Shown here piece after piece: positions 1 through 8,680 of a stretch of 46,574 nt of DNA. Both the position numbers and the translations under genes were made by a program. This DNA is from an uncultured Nodularia sp. (lineage in GTDB: Bacteria; Cyanobacteriota; Cyanobacteriia; Cyanobacteriales; Nostocaceae), in the NCBI GenBank assembly GCA_903911355.1, contig CAIWDD010000078.1, positions 1 through 46,574 on the forward strand, written 5' to 3'. Within the stretch, counting starts at the first letter, position 1. Each line of letters begins with the position of its first letter. The notes beneath the pieces are model-generated. The model had not been told where the DNA came from. It saw nothing but the letters and a program-made list of their open reading frames with translations, and ran no database searches.

Positions 1-134
1 CCCGACTTCTAGCTCAAGATAATCAAATACATGATCTTCTAGTCAGATTTATCTGACTTTAGCTATTAGACGGGGGTTTGTAACCCCCGGCTCCTCTGGG
101 TGGCGATCGCCCCACAGATCCCCGACTTCTAGCT
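1..134. repeat. Repeat-rich upstream stretch with direct repeat and hairpin
   Basis: The 14-mer CCCGACTTCTAGCT occurs at 1-14 and again at 121-134. Between them lies a strong hairpin, GGGGGTT (72-78) and AACCCCC (82-88) around TGT, and a HIP1 site GCGATCGC near 104-111. This looks like dispersed repeat material common in cyanobacterial intergenic DNA. No coding sequence is visible here. Confidence 0.55.
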
Positions 135-178
135 AAGTTATCCTAGATTATCTATGATGATGTTCGGTGAAAAATCTG

Positions 179-412
179 CTAATCTTCTAAGTCCATGCTG
201 ACATCATCTTCATCATGATCATAGTGAATATCATCAAGCTCAATCATGTCAGAAATTTCTTCTACTGAATTCAGTCCCCGATATTCTTGAGGTTCACGCT
301 CTATGAGGCGACCATTTGACTTCAACCATTCTAGTAAAACAAACTCATTACTAGTACGAATTACGGTAGCTCGTTGGTTACGAGGTGCTTCACTCAAGGG
401 GCCATTAGACAT
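179..412 (-). CDS. DUF3134-type small conserved cyanobacterial protein
   Basis: This 77-residue acidic protein has the layout of the cyanobacterial DUF3134 family. A basic N-terminal segment (about residues 7-25) is followed by a short core around EFVLLEWLKSNGRLIERE (23-40) and a very acidic tail, DDIHYDHDEDDVSMDLED. No signal peptide, membrane segment or catalytic motif is visible. The function of the family is not known to me. It is read away from the methyltransferase gene and seems to be a single-gene unit. The family call is from recalled sequence pattern; that it is a real gene is more certain than the DUF number. Confidence 0.75.
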   Translation of the reverse strand: MSNGPLSEAPRNQRATVIRTSNEFVLLEWLKSNGRLIEREPQEYRGLNSVEEISDMIELDDIHYDHDEDDVSMDLED

Positions 413-619
413 AATATAAAAACCTCAATTTTTAGGATAAAAACTAGACTGGCTGGAACTGACGTCATCCCTTATTAAGCGTCTCGACCATCTGTGAGAC
501 TAACACACACTCAGTTACTACATTTAGGTTAGCTACAATGGAATGTATTACTAGAGTAAACCTACACAATTGTATCATAGGTAAACAAGGCTGTTAAACC
601 CAAACCAACCCAAAACAAT

Positions 620-1540
620 ATGACTGCTGCGACAACAACTTCTATTGGTTTAGCCTCCCGTTTAGTAAATGGTATCCTGGCTATCAAACCTTTAGCCAGT
701 GTAGCCAAGCATCAAGCTAGACAAATGATGATTAAACGCGCTGAAAAAATTGGCGTTCCCTGGACACAAGAAGTCAAAAGCTTACAGTCCCGTGATTGGA
801 CACCAGAACTCACAAAAGTTCACAATCCCCAGGTTGCTTACCCAGACTACTATCTCACCTCATTTCATGCTTACGACAGTGGTAACCTCAGTTGGCAAGC
901 TGCCTTTGAAGTCAAACCCGCAGCCCATGCTGTTCATGCTAAAATCTGGCAGGATGCAGATACCCAAGGTGATGCTAAACTACGTCAAAGTTACCACGAT
1001 ATTCTCACGGCTTCCCTTCCCCATCCTCCCCAAGATATCCTAGATGTGGGATGTAGTGTAGGACTAAGTACCTTGGCTCTACAAGCAGTTTATCCCCAGT
1101 CTCAGATTACAGGTTTAGACTTATCACCTTACTTTTTAGCCGTTGCTGACTACCACGCCCAACAATCTCAAGCTCACATCAATTGGCTCCATGCTCCCGC
1201 AGAATCTACTGGGTTACCAGATGCATCTTTTGACTTAGTTTCTATTTTCTTAATGTGCCACGAATTGCCCCAGTCAGCAACCCGAAATATTTTGGCAGAA
1301 ATGCGCCGGGTGCTGCGTCCTGGTGGTCATTTAGGGATTATGGATATGAATCCCCAATCAGAAATATACAAGAAAATGCCCCCCTACATTTTGACCCTGC
1401 TCAAAAGTACTGAACCTTATTTAGATCAATATTTTGCTTTGGATATTGAGCAAGCTTTAGTTGATGCTGGTTTCCATGTTCCCACTATCACCAGCAACAC
1501 CCCACGTCATCGCACAATTATAGCTCAAGTCAGGTGCTGA
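620..1540 (+). CDS. Class I SAM-dependent methyltransferase
   Basis: A 306-residue protein with a C-terminal Rossmann methyltransferase domain. Motif I is LDVGCSVGLS at 141-150, the acidic ribose-binding residue lies in LDLSP at 166-170, FDLVSIF is at 204-210, and VLRPGGHLGIMD at 231-242 is typical of the UbiE/Methyltransf_11 group. The first 130 residues form a separate conserved extension with basic helices and no clear membrane span. The acceptor substrate cannot be told from sequence. The ATG at 620 opens the frame. A 7-bp hairpin follows the stop, so the gene probably forms its own transcription unit. Confidence 0.88.
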   Translation: MTAATTTSIGLASRLVNGILAIKPLASVAKHQARQMMIKRAEKIGVPWTQEVKSLQSRDWTPELTKVHNPQVAYPDYYLTSFHAYDSGNLSWQAAFEVKPAAHAVHAKIWQDADTQGDAKLRQSYHDILTASLPHPPQDILDVGCSVGLSTLALQAVYPQSQITGLDLSPYFLAVADYHAQQSQAHINWLHAPAESTGLPDASFDLVSIFLMCHELPQSATRNILAEMRRVLRPGGHLGIMDMNPQSEIYKKMPPYILTLLKSTEPYLDQYFALDIEQALVDAGFHVPTITSNTPRHRTIIAQVRC

Positions 1541-1558
1541 TTTGTTGCTGTTGACTTC

Positions 1559-1577
1559 CCTCTCCCAAATGGAGAGG
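1559..1577 (+). terminator. Hairpin after the methyltransferase gene
   Basis: CCTCTCC (1559-1565) pairs with GGAGAGG (1571-1577) around a 5-base loop, 19 bases after the stop codon. There is no T-run after it, so intrinsic termination is plausible but not certain. Confidence 0.45.
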
Positions 1578-1630
1578 ATGTAAACATAAATATACACCCC
1601 AAATAAACCCCCTGTGAGTTTTGACAGTAA

Positions 1631-1792
1631 ATTACTAGCCCCAAAAATATCCGCAAGCATTTGCGCGGTGGTTACTACCAGAAGAACTACGACTTAGGTC
1701 ATCCAGGGGCCCAATTAGTTTATGCTGTAAATAGTGAAACTTTAAGAAATATTGAGATAGGTTTACAGAATAATCATGCAATGTATTGTTAA
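1631..1792 (+). pseudogene. Unidentified coding remnant
   Basis: After a TAA at 1628-1630 this frame stays open to TAA at 1790-1792 and encodes about 53 residues with a gene-like composition, including RKHLRGGYYQKNYDLGHPG and AQLVYAVNSETLRNIEIGL. No usable start codon precedes it. The only ATG is seven bases from the end of the next gene's first codons (1781). The upstream +1 frame reads SFDSKLLAP just before a run of five A, so a frameshift there could have joined the two. I do not recognise the family. It is probably the 3' end of a decayed gene. Confidence 0.4.
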
Positions 1793-3044
1793 TCGTCGCG
1801 CTCAGTTTTTAGCTAGTCATCGGTATTGGTTACCGGAACTCAGCGAAGCCGAGAATATGGCAAAGTTCGGTCTCTCCGCCAAATTACCCGGTCAAGGACA
1901 TAACTATGTCGTCTTTATCTCCATGTCCGGTGAACTGGATGAGTATGGTATGGTGTTGAACTTATCTGATGTCAAACACATCATCAAAAGAGAAGCTACT
2001 GGACAGCTAGATTTTTCTTACCTTAATGAGGTGTGGCCAGAATTTCAGGAAACTCTCCCCACTACTGAAAATATTGCTCACGTGATTTGGCAACGTTTAG
2101 CACCCCATTTACCCTTAGTCCGTGTCCAGTTGCTTGAACATCCCCAACTTTGGGCAGATTATACAGGAGAGGGAAAAAAAGTGGCTTTGACTGTCAGGAG
2201 TCATTTTAGCGCGGCCCATCGTTTAGCACCTAACCTCAGTGCCGAGAAATATGGTAAGTGTACCCGTACCCACGGACACAACTATCATCTAGAAGTTACA
2301 GTAGAAGGGGAAATAGACCCACGCACTGGGATGATTGTAGATTTAGCTGCTGTTAATAGAGTAGTAGAAGATTATGTACTTGAGTTGTTAGATCACTCTT
2401 GCTTAAATGAAGATATTCCCTATTTTGCGGAATCGGAAATAGTTCCCACTACAGAGAATATTGCACTTTACATTAGTAATCTGCTCCGGTCTCCTATTCA
2501 TGACTTGGGGGTTAATCTGTCTGGAGTTAAATTATTTGAAAGTCATGAGTTGTGGGTAGATTATAATATAGGTGAAACAGAAACCTCCTTGACTGTTGCC
2601 ACTCATTTTAGTGCAGCCCACAGATTAGCCCATCCTAATTTAAGTTTAGAGAAAAACCTAGAAATTTACGGTAAATGCGGTAGGGTAAATGGACACGGAC
2701 ATAATTATCATTTAGAAGTTACCCTGAAAGGAGAAATTGACCCCCGCACAGGTATGGTGGTTGATTTAGGTGCTTTAAACCGGGTCATTGCTGATTATGT
2801 CTTAGAACCATTTGATCATGGTTTCTTAAATAAGGACGTTCCTTATTTTGCCGAAGTTGTCCCCACCGCTGAAAATATCGCCTTACATATCACTAACTTA
2901 CTGCGATCGCCCGTTGAAGAACTAGGTGCTCGACTGCACAAAATCAAACTAACCGAAAGTCCCAATAACTCCTGTGAAATTTACTGCACACAGTCAGATA
3001 CAAATACTGTCAACGCGGTAAAATCTGAACCAGTTTTAGTTTAA
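1776..3044 (+). CDS. Three-domain 6-pyruvoyl-tetrahydropterin synthase/QueD-like protein
   Basis: The 422 residues hold three PTPS/6-carboxytetrahydropterin synthase units, where the usual enzyme is about 120-150 residues and one unit. Unit 2 (about 135-262) has the Zn ligands H148, H166 and H168, the catalytic Cys C162 and the D206-H207 pair. Unit 3 (about 270-395) has H282, H307 and H309, C301 and D347-H348, with the longer CxxxxNGHGHNY spacing (301-311) known from animal-type PTPS. Unit 1 (1-130) keeps H15 and H42 but has Q40 for the first His of HxH, no Cys, and F80 in place of the catalytic His, so it looks non-catalytic. All three keep a TENIA glutamate (98, 227, 366). The likely role is pterin or queuosine-precursor chemistry; the exact product is not deducible. 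Confidence 0.85.
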   Translation: MQCIVNRRAQFLASHRYWLPELSEAENMAKFGLSAKLPGQGHNYVVFISMSGELDEYGMVLNLSDVKHIIKREATGQLDFSYLNEVWPEFQETLPTTENIAHVIWQRLAPHLPLVRVQLLEHPQLWADYTGEGKKVALTVRSHFSAAHRLAPNLSAEKYGKCTRTHGHNYHLEVTVEGEIDPRTGMIVDLAAVNRVVEDYVLELLDHSCLNEDIPYFAESEIVPTTENIALYISNLLRSPIHDLGVNLSGVKLFESHELWVDYNIGETETSLTVATHFSAAHRLAHPNLSLEKNLEIYGKCGRVNGHGHNYHLEVTLKGEIDPRTGMVVDLGALNRVIADYVLEPFDHGFLNKDVPYFAEVVPTAENIALHITNLLRSPVEELGARLHKIKLTESPNNSCEIYCTQSDTNTVNAVKSEPVLV

Positions 3045-3250
3045 ACCTCAACCGGGACTACAACCCCTCCCTTCCGGAGGGGAAAGGGTTAAGGATAGAT
3101 GGTAAAATTCCCCATCCCTTCCAGAGGGGAGGGGGTCAGGGGGTGGGGTATTTATTTCCCTCTCCCCTCCAGAGTGTACAAAAACTGCTGATAAATTATA
3201 ATGACAGCCTAAGTTTACTGCTTCTGGAAGGAATTAAACAGTCTAGTCTC

Positions 3251-3500
3251 AGAGGATGTTTGGAAAGTGTTAAACAGGTAATTTTTATATTAGGGAACAG
3301 GGAACAGGGAACAGGGAACAGGGAACAGGGAACAGGGAACAGGGAACAGGGAGCAGGGAATGGGGGATAGGGAATGGGGAATGGGGAATGGGGAACGCAC
3401 AAAAAACAATAAAATCCAGTTCCCTCCCCTTACAAGGGGAGGGTTAGGGTGGGGTGAAACAATAGTTGATACACTAATCATACCTTTTAAAACATCCTCT
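3251..3500. mobile_element. MITE-like element with 11-bp terminal inverted repeats
   Basis: AGAGGATGTTT at 3251-3261 is exactly inverted at 3490-3500 (AAACATCCTCT), bounding 250 bases with no transposase. Inside are a heptamer array (3293-3348 and degenerate continuation) and a G/C-rich palindromic block CCTCCCCTTACAAGGGGAGG near 3423-3444. The right half recurs at 27866-28014 with high similarity. Rightward ORFs through the heptamers give only repetitive peptides and are not genes. The rest of the 3045-3550 gap holds C/G-rich inverted repeats (about 3063-3140) and no recognisable gene. Confidence 0.6.
3293..3395. repeat. STRR-type heptamer tandem array (GGGAACA)
   Basis: Eight perfect GGGAACA units run from 3293 to 3348. 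One GGGAGCA unit and several GGGAATG-like variants follow, to about 3395. Short tandem heptamers of this kind are known as STRR sequences in heterocyst-forming cyanobacteria. A few more units occur in the second element copy at 27871-27884. Confidence 0.85.
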
Positions 3501-3550
3501 CAGCATTTCCTTATCAACTTTTTTAGTGAGAACATAAGCTTTAATTATTA

Positions 3551-5155
3551 CTATCTCTTAAAAAATCTTTGACGCATCCCCACCGCAAAACTATTCACCT
3601 CTGGTATTTTCAGGCATGAGGCCATGATAGCAAAAACCAAGATACCCACTAAACCCGATACACATAACTGTAACAGTTGAATGATTAACCCCTGTGTACC
3701 CAAAAACTGCTGTAAACTAACTAAAGTACCAAAACTAGCAAAACCACCCGCAACACTACCCGCAGTTAAACCCAAAATTGGTATACTCCACTCACGCCAA
3801 GGTAAACCATTGAGTTTACGGTCAAGTAACCATAATAGCATTACTACAGAAATAAAGTTTACACCTACGGTTGCTAAAACAATCCCAGTCGCCCCAAAAG
3901 GTTTAACCAACATTGCATCAAGTACAGCGTTAAGGAAAATGTTAAAAGTACTAATCCTAAAAGGTGTCTGTCCATCTCCAAGAGCATAAAATACCCGTAC
4001 CAACACATCCCGCCCTAAATATACAAACATCCCCACACCATAGGCAATCAGCAGGGATGAAACCAGCTGTGTGGCTTGTTGTTGGAAAGCACCCCGTTGA
4101 TAAATTATCTCTACGATGGGGACAGATAACACCACCATTAACGCTCCTAATGGTAACATAGTAACAGCGGTGAGTAAAATTCCTTGGCGAATGCGTAACT
4201 TTAGGTCTGGCCAATGTTCGGGAGCCGCTAACTTAGCGAACATTGGTAATAAAGGTAACAAAATAATATTAGAGATAATACCCAGGGGAGTTTGCACTAG
4301 GAGATTGGCATAGTTAAACCCAGCGGCCGCACCGGGTATAGGACTAGCAAAGTAAAGGTCTGTGGCGACATTAATCGGCATCATCCCGGAGGAAATAGTA
4401 GCTGGTGTCATAATTTTGATCACCTCTTGCACTCCAGGGGATTTAAAATCAAACCGCAGGCGCAATGTACCTAGTCCTAAGCGCCACTGAACAATTAACT
4501 GGGCTAACCATTGGAGAATTGCGCCCCCTAGGGTTCCCCAAGCTAAGACCATACCACCGATGAAGGCATATTCTGGTTTAATAATATCTTCACGTAGTTG
4601 CCCGGTTAAGATGGCAATGCCGGCAATCACAGTTACACTAGATAATAGGGGACTGATGGAAAGTAACCAATATTGATTGGCGGCGTTGAGGGTACCAAAA
4701 CCAATACCTATTAAACCCGCAAATAAGGCCATGGGTGCCATAATGCGGATCTGTTGAATGGCGATCGCCCTGGTAGTCGGTTCTAAACCATAACCAACAA
4801 TATCAATGATGGTATCAGCAAAGAAAATCTGAGCCAAGGTCACCAGTAGGAGTAATCCACCTACCAGAGTTGTTACCGTTTCTACCAGGGGGGCGCTTTC
4901 CGAGCGTGAGCGCTTGGCTAGAACACTGACAACCGCACTGTGTAACGGTCCATTGACCCCACCCAGTAAGATTAAGAGAAAACCCGGAATAATATAAGCG
5001 TAACTATAAGCAGTAGCCGCAGATCCAACACCAAAAGCCGCGGCGATCGCCTGCTGTCGCACTAAACCAAAGACTTTACTAATTAATGTAGCCGCCGCTA
5101 CTATCCCCGCAATTCCCGCCAAAGAACGAGGGGGTTTCTGGTCTTCTTGAGTCAC
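3551..5155 (-). CDS. murJ: Lipid II flippase MurJ (MviN family)
   Basis: A 534-residue polytopic membrane protein, the usual MurJ length, with about 14 predicted hydrophobic spans. The N-terminus carries the MviN signature: SLAGIAGIVAAATLISKVFG (11-30), then GLVRQQAIAAAFG. Arg residues in this first helix bundle match those known to matter in MurJ. The protein flips the undecaprenyl-linked peptidoglycan precursor across the inner membrane. It starts 19 bases after the stop of the pentapeptide-repeat gene on the same strand, so the two are probably co-transcribed, and the LCP gene further upstream adds to an envelope theme. Confidence 0.95.
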   Translation of the reverse strand: MTQEDQKPPRSLAGIAGIVAAATLISKVFGLVRQQAIAAAFGVGSAATAYSYAYIIPGFLLILLGGVNGPLHSAVVSVLAKRSRSESAPLVETVTTLVGGLLLLVTLAQIFFADTIIDIVGYGLEPTTRAIAIQQIRIMAPMALFAGLIGIGFGTLNAANQYWLLSISPLLSSVTVIAGIAILTGQLREDIIKPEYAFIGGMVLAWGTLGGAILQWLAQLIVQWRLGLGTLRLRFDFKSPGVQEVIKIMTPATISSGMMPINVATDLYFASPIPGAAAGFNYANLLVQTPLGIISNIILLPLLPMFAKLAAPEHWPDLKLRIRQGILLTAVTMLPLGALMVVLSVPIVEIIYQRGAFQQQATQLVSSLLIAYGVGMFVYLGRDVLVRVFYALGDGQTPFRISTFNIFLNAVLDAMLVKPFGATGIVLATVGVNFISVVMLLWLLDRKLNGLPWREWSIPILGLTAGSVAGGFASFGTLVSLQQFLGTQGLIIQLLQLCVSGLVGILVFAIMASCLKIPEVNSFAVGMRQRFFKR

Positions 5156-5174
5156 TTACTATACCTGACAACTA

Positions 5175-5708
5175 TTACCGACATCCTAAACTATCCCGTG
5201 TCGCCACCCCTGTAACCGGATTAATCCCCTCAGCGCGATCGCACATTAAAGAAACTTGATAGCGGTCTATCAAAGCATCTGTAAAATCAGCACCAGTGAT
5301 GTCCGCATCAAAAAACCGACTCCGGGTCATAGTTGCTTCTGTAAAAATAGCATTCTTTAAATTAGCCCCATCCATAGTCACCCGGTCAACTAAAGCCCCT
5401 GTGAGATTTGCACCTTCCAAATTAGCATTTAACAACACCCCCTTAGTCAGAATCGCATTGCTTAAATTAGCCCCTTGGAAATTTGCGCCCCGCATTTCCG
5501 CCGCCACAAAAGTCACCCCAGATAAATCAATGTTAGAAAAATCACTATCTTGGAGACTAGCATTACTATAGTTGATTGTGCTAATTTGAGCCAAAACTGG
5601 TTGAGGATTAATTAGCACCCATAACCAAGTCAAAACCACAATTACCAGCCAACTGAATAATCTAAGTAAAAACTTTTGCATAACTCTCAAAAATTTGTTG
5701 ATGATCAT
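5175..5708 (-). CDS. Secreted/lumenal pentapeptide-repeat protein
   Basis: A 177-residue protein with a signal peptide (hydrophobic [15 protein letters not shown], then PVLA before QIS) and about 17 A(D/N)LXX-type pentapeptides from about residue 45 to 150, such as [14 protein letters not shown]. This predicts a right-handed quadrilateral beta helix. The C-terminal tail has two cysteines (CDRAEG and LGCR) of the kind seen in cyanobacterial and plastid lumen pentapeptide proteins. Export to the thylakoid lumen or periplasm is likely; the role is unknown. An internal ATG at 5681 (codon 10) would give a more standard signal peptide and may be the real start. Confidence 0.85.
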   Translation of the reverse strand: MIINKFLRVMQKFLLRLFSWLVIVVLTWLWVLINPQPVLAQISTINYSNASLQDSDFSNIDLSGVTFVAAEMRGANFQGANLSNAILTKGVLLNANLEGANLTGALVDRVTMDGANLKNAIFTEATMTRSRFFDADITGADFTDALIDRYQVSLMCDRAEGINPVTGVATRDSLGCR

Positions 5709-5756
5709 TAGCCAATAGTTTAGTAGACTATGATCCCCAGAGGGAACCCAAAATCA

Positions 5757-5787
5757 AATCATGACTAATGACTAATGACCAGTGACT
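5757..5787. repeat. Short heptamer repeat (ATGACTA-type)
   Basis: Between the LCP stop and the pentapeptide gene the sequence reads ATGACTAATGACTAATGACC then AGTGACT, about four units of a heptamer. It is a second STRR-like sequence in the window, reaching into the end of the LCP gene. Confidence 0.5.
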
Positions 5788-7291
5788 ATTTCCAATCTTG
5801 ACCAATACGAATTGTAATATCCGATTCTAAATCGCCAATTGCCGAAACATTAATCTTACCCAAGCCCATAATGTCATAAAGCTCAACTCCCGTGGTTCGG
5901 GTTCCTCTGTGAACAATAATCTGAGTCTGTCTGTGGGGGTCAGGCCAATCCGACACAGCGTGAACATTTGTAAAACCTTTTTGTTTGAGATAGTCAATCA
6001 CCTTTTCAGTCAGCTGAGGTTGATTGGAAGCATTTTGAATAGCAATTCTCAGGTCTTGGACTGGACGTACATCAGCGTCAACATCAGGTACATCTATCCC
6101 CACATAATTACTCAATAGAGTCTGCTGTTTATTGAGATTCAGCCAATAACTATTGGGGTCTTGACTAAAGCGGCTGAAACCACCCGGTAGAATGGTCATT
6201 TGTAAATTATCATCTTCCAGGTTCACCGAATAATTTACCAAGGCCATCATTTCTTCTATTTTGAGATTGGTGTCAAAATATTTCCGCATCAGACGGGTTA
6301 AATGAGGTAATCTCGGTAAGACAGTCGGACTATTGACCTGTTGCAGTAAGGCTTTAATTAGCACTTGCTGTCGTTGGACTCTAGGTAAGTCCCCTAATCC
6401 TGGTTCGCGGTATCGAGCAAATTTTTCTGCTTGTTCACCGTTGAGGGTTTGCCAACCACTGGGTAAATTAATGGATTGATGACTAGAATCTTGATATTGC
6501 ATACCTTGAGGTACAAAAACATCAACCCCACCCAATTGATCAACTAACTGCCTCAAACCACTAGTGGAAATACGTAGATATCTATGTATAGGAGCATTAT
6601 TTAAAGTCCGGCTAACTACCCGTGCTGCTAAAACAGGCCCCCCTTGAGCATTAGCTTCAGACACCCTAGTTAAACCTCTTTCTGGGATAGCAATCATCGT
6701 ATCCCTGGGAATTGACAACACCCGCATAGTTTTATTACTAGGGTTGAGTCTGACCAGCAACATGGTGTCACTGGTTCCTGTAAAACTTTCCGGAGAGCCA
6801 TCAATACTACCTGGCACCGGATCAACTCCCATAATCAAAATATTCATCGGTCGTGACAGCTTATACTGGGAAATTTTGCCCCATAATTCCCCAGGTAAGG
6901 GTATTCTCTGATCATCTTCACCAGAAAATCCCAATTCTTCATCTGTTCGGTCAAGATTACTCCATAATGGAGTCCACAGCGCCAAAGTCGATACTAACAG
7001 ACCTGAAAAAACGATCCCCACCACTGTGGTCAATGTCCAGAGTAGCCATCGAGGTACACTCAAGCCTAACCTCTGGTAAATATCCTTGGGAATTACACCC
7101 ACAGACTCAACAACACTAGGGGAAATAGTTCCTGGTTCATGGGGCACTATTTCCAGTTCGGATGGTGATATCTGTTGAATTCCCAGATCATTTTCTCCCC
7201 ATGATACCTGTTGAGTTCTTTCCTGTACTTCAAACTCTGGTAATTCTTGAAAGGTCACCTGATTTTCTAACCATTGAAATTGTTTAATCAC
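5786..7291 (-). CDS. LytR-CpsA-Psr (LCP) family protein with C-terminal LytR_C domain
   Basis: This 501-residue protein has a cytoplasmic N-terminal region of about 80 residues, one membrane span (82-105), an LCP domain (about 148-330) and a LytR_C domain (about 410-495). The LCP core shows MNILIMGVDP (149-158), DTMLLVRLNP (175-184), SIPRDT (193-198) and the Arg-rich FARYREPGLGDLPRVQRQQ (291-309), all typical of phosphotransferases that attach lipid-linked glycopolymers to the cell wall. Its catalytic domain would face the periplasm. The gene diverges from manC with 115 bases between the starts and precedes the pentapeptide and murJ genes. Confidence 0.92.
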   Translation of the reverse strand: MIKQFQWLENQVTFQELPEFEVQERTQQVSWGENDLGIQQISPSELEIVPHEPGTISPSVVESVGVIPKDIYQRLGLSVPRWLLWTLTTVVGIVFSGLLVSTLALWTPLWSNLDRTDEELGFSGEDDQRIPLPGELWGKISQYKLSRPMNILIMGVDPVPGSIDGSPESFTGTSDTMLLVRLNPSNKTMRVLSIPRDTMIAIPERGLTRVSEANAQGGPVLAARVVSRTLNNAPIHRYLRISTSGLRQLVDQLGGVDVFVPQGMQYQDSSHQSINLPSGWQTLNGEQAEKFARYREPGLGDLPRVQRQQVLIKALLQQVNSPTVLPRLPHLTRLMRKYFDTNLKIEEMMALVNYSVNLEDDNLQMTILPGGFSRFSQDPNSYWLNLNKQQTLLSNYVGIDVPDVDADVRPVQDLRIAIQNASNQPQLTEKVIDYLKQKGFTNVHAVSDWPDPHRQTQIIVHRGTRTTGVELYDIMGLGKINVSAIGDLESDITIRIGQDWK

Positions 7292-7406
7292 ACATTATCT
7301 CCCCAATCAACCACTACCTTAAGGTCTGTTAATTGCACCCACAAATCCTCTCAGGCCAAAAGCTCACTGTAAACTGATAATGATCTGACCTGAGTGTGTA
7401 GACAAC

Positions 7407-8471
7407 ATGAGTAATTCACTCTTCCCTGTAATTCTGGCCGGTGGCAAAGGTGAGCGTTTTTGGCCCCTCAGTCGCCAAAACCGACCTAAGCAATTTTTAA
7501 GCCTTGATGGTAGCTCTAGAAGTCTGTTACAAGCAACCGCCGATAGGTTATTAGCCGTCACCAATGGTTGGAATGACCTCTGGGTCATTACTTCTAGTCA
7601 GATAGCCGCGGGTGTCACACAACAACTACCCCAACTACCATCTCAAAATTTACTCATTGAGTCCGAGGGACGAGATACAGCCGCTGCTGTTGCCTGGGCA
7701 AGTTTAGAAATTAAGCAGCGTTACGGAGAAGATGCTATCATCGGCTTTTTTCCCTCTGACCACTGGATAGCTGACCAAGAAGCATTTTTACATACCTTAA
7801 GGGCTGCTACCGAGCTAGCGGCCACCACAGAGGCCATTGTCACTCTGGGGATCAAGCCTACTTTCCCATCAACTGGTTACGGCTATATTGAACAAGGCGA
7901 AAATATTGGTAGATTTAATGATTTGCCAGCCTATCACGTCAGCCGCTTTACTGAAAAGCCTAACCGTGAAACAGCAGAAACTTTTCTATCTACGGGGCGT
8001 TTTAGCTGGAATAGCGGAATGTTCGTATTTCGGGCTGGGGTGGTTCTCAAGGAACTCTATACCCATGCGCCAGAAATTATTGAACCATTAGAACAACGAG
8101 GCCCTGATGTATATCCTCAGTTGCTTAAACAGAGTATAGACTATGCTCTGATGGAAAAAACAAATTTAGCATATGTCTTACCAGTTGAATTTGGTTGGGA
8201 TGACTTGGGAGATTGGAATGCACTCGATCGCCTACTGAAAAAACCTGAAAATCCGAATGTAGAACTAGCTACCCATGTGGGATTGGATACCCAGGGGGCT
8301 ATTGTTTATGCCACCAATTCAGAGGATGTAATTGTTACTATTGGTCTAGAGGATGTTGTGATTGTGCGCGATCGCAATGTAACTCTTGTAGTCAATAAAG
8401 ACCGCACTCAAGAAATTAAACAGATTCTCAAAACCCTTGCAGATGATCCCCGATTTACTGAACTGCTATAA
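7407..8471 (+). CDS. manC: Mannose-1-phosphate guanylyltransferase
   Basis: A 354-residue nucleotidyltransferase that makes GDP-mannose from GTP and mannose 1-phosphate for polysaccharide and glycan synthesis. The signature AGGKGERFWPLS lies at 11-22, with RPKQF at 26-30. A downstream FTEKP and SWNSGMFVFRA fit the GDP-mannose pyrophosphorylase family. The length fits the monofunctional enzyme without the C-terminal phosphomannose isomerase domain of bifunctional ManC/AlgA. Product supply for envelope polymers fits the divergent LCP gene. Confidence 0.92.
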   Translation: MSNSLFPVILAGGKGERFWPLSRQNRPKQFLSLDGSSRSLLQATADRLLAVTNGWNDLWVITSSQIAAGVTQQLPQLPSQNLLIESEGRDTAAAVAWASLEIKQRYGEDAIIGFFPSDHWIADQEAFLHTLRAATELAATTEAIVTLGIKPTFPSTGYGYIEQGENIGRFNDLPAYHVSRFTEKPNRETAETFLSTGRFSWNSGMFVFRAGVVLKELYTHAPEIIEPLEQRGPDVYPQLLKQSIDYALMEKTNLAYVLPVEFGWDDLGDWNALDRLLKKPENPNVELATHVGLDTQGAIVYATNSEDVIVTIGLEDVVIVRDRNVTLVVNKDRTQEIKQILKTLADDPRFTELL

Positions 8472-8680
8472 ATTCTAGAGTCTGAGAGTTAAAACCCCGA
8501 TTTGGAGGCAACGGATCGGTTGCATTCATTATAACTGATATGTGTGTTGGCAGGATTTAGGGAGCAGGGAATAGTACCGCCCCGGTCACGAGACTTTGAT
8601 TTTCTGCCTAGTTACACCGCTGCTGTACCAAATATATTCCCTACTCCCCCTGTTTCCCCTCATCCCCCTGTTTCCCCACA

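Noticed and set aside
3143-3481. ORFs on both strands encoding GNREQGT-type or FPVPCSL-type repeats
   Set aside because: They are translations of the GGGAACA heptamer array, with no start signal and no non-repetitive domain.
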